Shown: positions 57,190 to 64,000 of the stretch, piece after piece
Layout of the letters: every line of letters starts with the position of its first letter
Numbering within the stretch: position 1 is the stretch's first letter
NCBI RefSeq assembly: GCF_000321225.1
Contig: NW_004450276.1
Span: 1,668,893 to 1,732,892 of the forward strand
DNA: 64,000 nucleotides
Direction: 5' to 3'
From: Odobenus rosmarus divergens
Taxonomy: Eukaryota > Chordata > Mammalia > Carnivora > Odobenidae
Notes under the pieces: generated by a model
The model's input: only the letters and a program-made list of their open reading frames with translations
Told to the model about the DNA's origin: nothing
Database searches by the model: none
Made by a program: the position numbers and the translations under genes

Positions 57190-57390
57190 GGGGCTCCTGG
57201 GTGGCTCAGTCCATTAAGCGACTGACTCTTGATTTCGGCTCAGGTCATGATCTCAGGGTCAGGAGATCAAGCCCCACATCTGGCTCTGTGCCACGTGGAG
57301 TCTTCTTGGGATTCTCCCTCTCCCTCCACCCCTCCCCCAACTCACACACACACTCTTTCTCTCTCTAAAATAAAATAAAAAAAAATTAAA
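57190..57390 (+). mobile_element. CAN-SINE
   Basis: ggggctcctgggtggctcag-like start, gatttcggctcaggtcatga, cacacacactctttctctct and an A-rich tail. A diverged TSD of about 22 bp starts aagatg at 57168 and 57391. Confidence 0.92.
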
Positions 57391-57412
57391 AAGATGCCTT
57401 AAGTGTCTTTAC

Positions 57413-57920
57413 ACAGGAGTAAAAAAATAAAAAAATATAAACTCTTAAGCAGGAAAAAAATGTTTTTTAATTTTAAAAGTCACAAATTGTACCATGATAC
57501 TTTACCTGATACAAATAAAACAGAGGTTATAACTTCCCATCTATGATTAACTTTTCAATTCAATTAATCTAATCCCAGTTGGTGTGTGATTAGAGCCCAA
57601 ATCTCATTTATTCTTAAACTTAACCTACAATACTTGAGAGCTTTTTTGAAAACAAAAATGTTATTAACCAGCACCGGAATTAAAAGTAAACTTCCATATG
57701 GCAACATGTCAGCACTGACCAGCCCTCTCCTCCCTACAAATGCCCATTCTATCACGATGCGCCCCTATGGGAGTGACCAGCAAACATTTGTTCTCGGTCT
57801 GCTTCCTAACCCCGGCTCCCCTATATCTCCATCCTCATCTTTCATCACCTCTCAGAAGATGGCTTGTGTAGGAGCCATGCAGAACTCCTCCAAGTCTCCT
57901 ACCCCAAACTCCTCCAGAAC
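57413..57920. other. Unassigned non-coding sequence
   Basis: No repeat or exon recognised. The 117-codon plus frame 57586-57939 has no identifiable features. Confidence 0.35.
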
Positions 57921-57924
57921 TGCC

Positions 57925-58345
57925 TGCCTTTGCCACTGAAGTGAAATCTATACCATCCTTCAAGACTCAGAGCCAACCTGGCCTCCTCTGTGGGTTCTCC
58001 CCTGGATTAGTTGTCTCTCTTCTGTGCTTCCATGCTCTGCTCACAGAGCACTCGGCACACGCATTTGTTTTTTTAAGATTTTATTTTTAAGTAATCTCTA
58101 CAACCAACGTGGGGCTTGAACCCACAACCCCGAGGTCAAGAGTCACTCGCACCACAGACTGAGCCAGCCAGGTGCCCCTTGGCACACACATTTTTAATTG
58201 CAGTTTTACTTGTCCTTTTTTCTTTTTTTTTTTTTTAACAAATGGTAAGCCCCTTAAGGGCAGAAACAACTTTTCATCTTTCTGTGCCTTGAGCACAGTG
58301 CTGGCATACAGATCGTTGTTTGATAAATTTGTCATATGATTGAGT
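57925..58345 (+). repeat. L2 LINE 3' end, split by a SINE
   Basis: ccttcaagactcagagccaa, cagagcactcggcacacgca, then after the SINE ggtaagccccttaagggcag, ttgagcacagtgctggcata and ttgtttgataaatttgtcat give the L2 3' order on plus. Confidence 0.7.
58067..58180 (-). mobile_element. Short CAN-SINE, minus strand, inside L2
   Basis: ttttttaagattttattttt left, gaacccacaaccccgaggtc centre, gagccagccaggtgcccct right. The TSD ggcacacgcattt (58054-58066) recurs as ggcacacacattt (58181-58193). Confidence 0.93.
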
Positions 58346-58387
58346 GAATTCTGTAGCTTAGAACTGTTTTAAAAAAATAATGCCAAT

Positions 58388-58565
58388 GGGGCGCCTGGGT
58401 GGCTCTGTCGGTTAAGAGTCTGCCTTCAGCTCAGGTCATGACCCTGGGGTCCTGGGATCCAGCTCCATGTCAGGCTCCCTGCTCAGTGGGGAGCCTGCTT
58501 CTCCTTCTCCCTCTGCCCCTCCCCCTGCTCATGCTCTCTCTCTCTCTCAAATAAATAAAATTTAA
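58388..58565 (+). mobile_element. CAN-SINE
   Basis: gggcgcctgggtggctctgt start and a caaataaataaaattt tail. The TSD aaaaaataatgccaat before recurs as aaaaaatgatgccaag after. Confidence 0.95.
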
Positions 58566-58834
58566 AAAAAAATGATGCCAAGATCACTTGTTAACTTAAC
58601 CCCCCACCACAAAGTTTTTTAGTTTGCTAGCCTACTGTCCAGTGGCATGGTTACTAAGGTGTTGTAGTGATGAGGCTTTGTTTGCCAGTTACAACTTAGA
58701 AACCGTCTACCAGGTCTACCTAACAAGCTGCTCCTCTCTACACATCAGATGCTATGTTGTAGCTAAGTGCCGATAAAAGGAGCACCAAGTACGCACTTAA
58801 CGGAATCCAGTCTTATGCCGACTGAACTCATTCA

Positions 58835-59705
58835 TGCACTCATTCAATAAATATTTCAGTGCCTACTCTGCCCCACGCTGTTCTAGGTGTTGGAAATGCA
58901 GCAATGAAAGAAAGCAAAAAGACTAATAAGTCTTCCCTCCTCGAGTTTGCATTCTATAGAGGAGACACGAACTATCTAGACACGTATTTTGCTAAGTGTT
59001 ATGAAAAATTAAGTTGGAGTATAGTGGATATAGAGTGCAGTGGAGGGAGAGGAGGGTTGCTGTTTCACAGGGGAGTCGGGGAAGGCTTCTCTGATAAAGT
59101 GACATTATGAGCAAACCCTGAAGGGAATGGAAGGGTTCATGGCAAGTGCAAAGGCCCTGAGGCATGAGCATGGATGGCATTCTCCATCATGGTGTCAAGT
59201 GTGGCTGGAGCCGAGTAGCAAAAAAATGAGGTAGAAGGTCATTGTGGCTGTGGGGGAGAGGTAACAGATTATGCAGAGCTTCTAGGCTGGATTTCGAACT
59301 TTGGCTTTTACTCTGAGCAAAGTGGGGAATTACTGGAAGGTTTTGAGAAGCAGAATGACAGGATTTTACTTTCGGTGTTTGTTTTTTTTTCCTCAAATTT
59401 TTTATTTAAATTCTAGTTAGTTAACATATAGTAATATTGGTTTCAGGTGTAGAATTTGATTTTACTTTTGTTTTAGAGAGAACTCTGACTGCCATGTTAA
59501 GAACAGCCTAAAGAGAGCCAGACACAATGATGCAGGCAAAAAGAACATGGTGACAAGACCCAGAATGGTATCCTCAGCGGAGATACGAAATGTTTGTATT
59601 CTGGATCTATTTTGAAGGTCAAGCCAACAAATTGTGAATTATGAGAGGAAGCGATCCATCAGCAATGACTGCAAGGTGAGAGGAACAGTAGAATAGACTG
59701 GTCAA
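58835..59705 (-). repeat. L2 LINE, long minus-strand copy
   Basis: Starting at cattcaataaatatttcagt the plus strand follows the reverse complement of L2: gttctaggtgttggaaatgc, ggggaaggcttctctgataa, gcaagtgcaaaggccctgag, tttggcttttactctgagca, gaaggttttgagaagcagaa, then attctggatctattttgaag. A small L1 insert at 59375-59457 interrupts it. Confidence 0.8.
59375..59457 (-). mobile_element. Very short (about 83 bp) L1 tail, minus strand, inside L2
   Basis: tttttttttcctcaaatttt, then aaattctagttagttaacat and atattggtttcaggtgtaga are the reverse of an L1 3' terminus. The TSD gattttactttcg (59362-59374) recurs as gattttacttttg (59458-59470). Confidence 0.85.
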
Positions 59706-59929
59706 GGACTGATATGTAGGATTCCATTAACGTGTATCTTTGGTGGAAATCTAGACCGTGTCTTCTGTATTTTCTTTTTCCGTTTGATGATAAGGTCATA
59801 TTTATAACGTATATGCTTCCCGATTCTGAGGATTATTTGAGATGTACCTTTTCCTCCTCCACTGTTCCCCCAGTCAGCAACTCTAAAGCTTCTTTTTCAA
59901 CAACATCTCAGATGTCTCATCCGCCTTTA

Positions 59930-60540
59930 CTCTTTCCCTCCCATTCTTTCAGTTTTGGCTCTCAGGACTCATTGCTTGCTAGAAGGCAGCCACTTCCTAA
60001 TTGGTTTCCAGCCTTCGATACTCCACTCTTCCAGTCTCTCCCATTATGAAGAAAGCACAGATGGAATCATCCCCACCACGTTAAAAAAAAATCTCTGATG
60101 GCCTCTGCCTGCTTAATACAGACAGGCCTGTCCTCTGAGCAAGAATCCACATGATATGCTTTTCCAGCCTGGCATCGTCCTGCATGGCCCAGGATGTGCC
60201 CCTTGTTTCTGTTGTAAGGCTCCTGGTCTTAGTTACATCAGTTTGTGCTAACTTCTAACTGTGTGCGTTGGAATGTTTCCAACCCTTTTAATATCCATTA
60301 TTCCAACAGCTTCAAGCTGCAACCAATAAGAACTAATCTTTTCCTCTCCTACATATTCACACCCCTTTGGGCCCCCGCTTAGCACTCTGTATTGGTGATT
60401 TATGTGTGTTTCTCTATCTCCTTTTGGATAGTGGCCAACTGTATGAGAATGCAGAGTTCATTTTATGAACCACATCGTTCCAGTTCTCTGCAAAGTACTG
60501 CTCAGAATAGATCCACCAGAAATATTCGTAGTAGGTTTAA
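59930..60540 (+). repeat. L2 LINE remnant
   Basis: ttcctaattggtttccagcc, ctcttccagtctctcccatt, gatggcctctgcctgcttaa, ctggcatcgtcctgcatggc and ccccgcttagcactctgtat follow the L2 order on plus. Confidence 0.55.
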
Positions 60541-61195
60541 ATAGCAAATTGCTACGGCAATGAGAACAGTCCTAATATTAAGAAAAGATTTGCAGAATTT
60601 TTGGTTGGTCCCCACCCACACATAAGCACTACACACAATTATTCTGCAAATGCATTTTCTTTTATAGTATATTATTTATTATCATAGTGTGTTTAGAACA
60701 AAACCCCCAACACAATATAAGTATTTAAAAGGTCATATTCAGGAGTCTCAATAAATATAATCCTCTCTGGAGTAATATTTAGAAAACACTGTAAAATAAA
60801 TGAGATGTTCTGGTCCTCGGAGGCCAAATAGGTTTTCATTTTTGTACGCCAATAAAAAAAAATTGATTTTTATTTTTCTTTGCTGAAAAAAAAGTCTTTA
60901 AAACACACTAGGCGAACTGCTTATGTGTTGCAGAAAGCCAGATGTCTGAGGGCACTGCAATACAGAATTAGCACGGTGTGTCTCGTAACTTAAGGATATC
61001 TTAAAGGAACAGTGATGAACACTGTGACTCGGCAACTTGAGACTAGAGGGTTCTGTTCTGCGCCCTATCCAGAGCGCTTCTGGAGGGCGCATCACCACTG
61101 CGCATTAACATTATTGCCATAAATGCCTTTTCTACGAGTTCGCCGCCCCAGAGCTGCACTTCACTGCCCGGTTTTAAGCTATTAGTATAAATATA
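60541..61195. other. Unassigned non-coding sequence
   Basis: No repeat or exon recognised. Confidence 0.4.
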
Positions 61196-61199
61196 TTTT

Positions 61200-61375
61200 T
61201 CTTCACTAGATTATAAATTCCTTGAGGGTTATTTTATCTAAAGTTATTGCTGTTTATGAATGTGTTTTCTCCACCAGACTTGAAGTTCCTGGAGGGCAGG
61301 AACTGTCCCTCTATTTAGATTCCACCTGCTCTCACCATAGAACTTTGCACCTAGCATTCACTCAACCGATGTTAA
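61200..61375 (+). repeat. L2-like 3' pieces
   Basis: Two L2-type phrases occur in a row: ctagattataaattccttga (61206) and ccagacttgaagttcctgga (61276), the second followed by gggcaggaactgtc and ctagcattcactcaaccgat. Possibly two overlapping fragments or a local duplication. Confidence 0.4.
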
Positions 61376-62215
61376 ATTCACCTTGTCCCTTGACTACCAT
61401 TCTGTTTGACTTCTTCTCTTTGCTAAAGGACACTACAACCTATCCCTAATTGAGAAGCTTGTATTACTTGTAATAAAGGTTCAGAGGCTGTAACAGAAAG
61501 GCAGACTGTTAAAACAGTCCAGGTGGAAGCTTCCCAAGACTTACCTACTCCTCCCGTCTAGCGGACTCTGGGCTACTGGCTACTGTGTGTGGTTGCACAG
61601 GATGTACACTGCACCACTCTGGGGGCCGATTTACACTGCCATCCCTGGGAATGGTGCCCGCTGGGCTAGTGCACCGTATGACTGCATGGCTGTATTCAGC
61701 AGCCCTGTGGCGGCTCCATGGTGGTAGAGATCAATGTTCCTTTTTCGTATTGCTCCACTGTTCCCGGGAGTTCTAAGATCCATCACGTTCCCAGATCCAC
61801 CACCACAGCTGCATTCCAGTAACTGCGTGCTTACTGGAAGATGCACCTGTCACTTCTTCTACTCACATTCCATGCTAGAACACAGTCATACAGCCATGCT
61901 TAGCTGCAAGGGAGCCTGGAAACTACCTTTATGCTCAGTGCCAAGTTGTAACTCAAGGGTTCAATTACTATAAATGTGGAGAGCAGATCTGGGGGGACAA
62001 CCATAAGTCTCTACTACAAACCAAAATGCTACCTTTCATTTTGTCCCTCGCATTTCTATTTCTGTAATATTTGTTATGGCTATCGCTTCTCCTTTATTCC
62101 TGAGAACCAGGAATAGTTTCTATGTTGCCTAAATTTCTGCAATACTATCTGTGACTAATGACAGTTTTGTTTCTTTCTTCCTCACCCTTATAGTCTCCTC
62201 ACCTCCCCCTTATTC
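61376..62215. other. Unassigned non-coding sequence
   Basis: Frames up to 79 codons, no repeat or exon recognised. Confidence 0.4.
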
Positions 62216-62218
62216 TGT

Positions 62219-62385
62219 TAATCAGGGCTTCTAGAACAAGGCTGAACCGAAAATGGAATAATAAACACACTTGTCTTGTTATAAGAAGGGAAAAGAATGC
62301 ACTAGATCATCCTTTAGGTATGATGCCTGGTGTAGGCTCTTTGTAGATACTAGTTACTGGATTAAGGAAATCCCTTTTATTCTCA
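62219..62385 (-). mobile_element. Possible old L1 ORF2 fragment, minus strand
   Basis: aatcagggcttctagaacaa, acacacttgtcttgttataa and aggtatgatgcctggtgtag resemble the reverse of an L1 ORF2 segment. Highly decayed. Confidence 0.4.
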
Positions 62386-63942
62386 GTTGGAAGGACAGGG
62401 CATCTACAAGCAAGAACTTTTGAGAGAATACCTTTGAGACCTCCAGCACTGCCTTCCTATCCCCCCTGAGGCTTCTTCAGATGCTTGGAGATTCACTATA
62501 CCCCTGCTTGGACCCCTCTATTCAGCAAACTCTACTTTCCATCACCACAGTGTAACGATGTTCTATCTTCCCCAGCCATAACAATGCTCATGTTGTTTCA
62601 TTCATTCATATAGTCTGTTCTATTTTACAAAAAAAAATTTTAGAAGATATATAAGCAGCAAACACTAAACTGACATAGTAGAAATAGATGGCAATGAACT
62701 TCATGGAAAATACAGCAAGTGTAAAAAATCCTCATGAAAGCATAGTTCACATGTAAATTTATGCAACTCATATCCTACAGTATTTCTAAATTTAACCTGC
62801 AAATTTTTCTGGTGTTCTTTATAAGTTTTGCACTGAGTATAAAAAACAGTCATATCAATTCCTCACAGGAACTAAAGATTTCCTAACACTAGGATTTGAA
62901 AAAAAAAAATTTAATACTCTTCGCATATGTAGAGGATATTAGGCACAAACACTGAAAGAAATGCAGGAACAGACTGCCCGCGACTGTTGTAGTTTCCCTC
63001 AAGGTGAGCAGAGGGCATTATTCCAAAGCAAAACTCACTAAACACAATTTTTCAAGCACCCAAACATTTTGCCCTAAGTAACCTGTGACTACTGCTCTTT
63101 CTTGATCCTCGAGGGGTGGGGCATTCACATTTGTTTGGAGTTAGGATCTTCTCTCAAGTCATTCGGAAAATCTCCCAGCTAGGACTTTTTTTTTTTTAAT
63201 ATGAGTTGTGCAGTGGGCTTTTTAGTTATAATTAATTTGGGGCAAAAGCTTATTCCTGTGACTGATGGAAGATGAACAGACACGGTTTGTCGCTCTCCCC
63301 ATCGAAAGGCGACTTTATTCCCCCTCCCTGTGAGTCTTGGCTGGCTCTGGGTCTGCCTGAACAACAGAATGTGTTGTAAGTGGTGCTGGGCTGGTTTGGG
63401 GTCTCACTTTATAGGGACAGCCTCCCTCCCCTTCCTTCCCCTGGGGACACAGGCTCTCAGAATCCCCCTACCCTGGAGAAGCCACACCATATAGAAAGTC
63501 GGTGCAGAGGAAAGCTAAGAAAGAGCCATAGCTCAGCTCCCAGGAGGCAACGTCAAAGCTCAGTCACATGTGGGAGTCCTTGGGGATGTTCTAGCCCAGT
63601 TGAGTCCCCAGCTGACTATAGCCTTAACTGGCATCACCTGGAGCAAAAAAAAAAGCTGCCCAGCTGAGCCCAGGCAACCAAGAGGATGTGAGAGAGTCAC
63701 AGGACTGTTGTATGAGCCATTACAATTTGGTGTGGTTTCCTAACTCAGTCATACGTATCATGAAAATACTTGTCACTCACATTTCACTTCACACACACAG
63801 CCCCGCGTCCACCACGGCCACTCTGAAGAATCTGTTCTGGTAAAGTTTCCTAATTTAACAAATCACTGGGAAACATAACAGGCAGCTTCCCATTCTCACC
63901 TCTCTGAAATTCCTGCTGCATCTGAGTATAAGAGGTTTCCTT
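62386..63942. other. Unassigned non-coding sequence
   Basis: No repeat, RNA gene or exon recognised. Frames up to 95 codons (63380-63667) are featureless. Confidence 0.4.
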
Positions 63943-63959
63943 AAAAGGATATGCGGATA
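63943..63959 (+). repeat. Predicted 5' target-site duplication of an L1
   Basis: aaaaggatatgcggata directly precedes the L1 start and follows TT, so the junction reads TT/AAAA, the favoured L1 endonuclease site. The matching copy would lie beyond the window. Confidence 0.5.
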
Positions 63960-64000
63960 GAGGAGAAGATGGCGGAAGAGCAGGAGACGTGGATTTTGTC
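63960..64000 (+). mobile_element. 5' end of an L1, possibly full length, cut by window edge
   Basis: gaggagaagatggcggaaga followed by a gtggattttgtc end matches, from memory, the beginning of the arctoid-type L1 5' UTR. AAGATGGCGG (63965-63974) is a YY1 site; in L1s a YY1 site near base 10-20 positions the transcription start. All other young L1s in this window lack their 5' ends, so an intact start is notable. Whether ORF1 and ORF2 are intact cannot be seen. Confidence 0.75.

Overview
The window reads as nuclear DNA of a caniform carnivore, probably an arctoid (bear, seal, mustelid or red-panda side). It carries about 19 tRNA-derived CAN-SINE copies of the form that starts ggggcgcctgggtggctcag and ends in CT-rich sequence plus (aataaa)n. 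It also carries several 3' ends of the young carnivore LINE-1, and the final 41 bases match, from memory, the start of an arctoid L1 5' UTR. I see neither the dog-specific nor the cat-specific SINE form. No ordinary protein-coding gene can be supported, and nothing looks bacterial, plasmid or phage. The open frames are retrotransposon remnants, low-complexity artefacts, frames running through assembly gaps, or chance.

Layout. 0-4.3 kb: mostly unassigned, with a MIR and a GC-richer non-repeat block near 3.5-4.0 kb. 4.3-6.2 kb: an old LTR, an old L1 tail split by a young L1, and an L2. 6.8-11.1 kb: a long decayed LINE remnant with three CAN-SINEs and a young L1 tail in it. 11.1-15.6 kb: sparse in repeats; it holds a 55-codon hydrophobic frame behind a good splice-acceptor-like tract, and a 5' half of tRNA-Trp framed by a 17-bp target-site duplication (TSD). 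15.8-16.8 kb: an L1 whose body is hidden by 820 Ns. 17.06-19.37 kb: an ancient MaLR element with LTR, internal region and LTR. 19.4-29.8 kb: scattered MIR, MLT1 and SINE copies. 29.8-34.4 kb: a cluster of SINE, L1, L2 and LTR insertions, including a 50-N gap inside a SINE. 36.5-38.6 kb: old DNA-transposon-like, L1 and L2 sequence. 38.9-42.1 kb: three minus-strand SINEs and an LTR. 42.5-44.9 kb: an old minus-strand L1 carrying three later insertions. 45-51.5 kb: microsatellites, an LTR, a second young L1, an LTR and a SINE. 51.6-53.6 kb: two old L1 pieces in opposite orientation. 55.4-60.5 kb: old L1 and L2 copies, two of them split by younger insertions. 63.96 kb to the end: the start of an L1 that may be full length and runs out of the window.

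There is no operon or pathway here. The window is a layered record of retrotransposition: L2 and MIR oldest, then MaLR and old L1, then carnivore L1 and CAN-SINE. Clean TSDs let the order of insertion be read in many places. The most unusual items are the tRNA half-molecule insertion, the possible microprotein exon and the 5' end of an L1 at the right edge. Repeat family names are from memory of consensus sequences and were not checked by search; exact subfamilies are uncertain.
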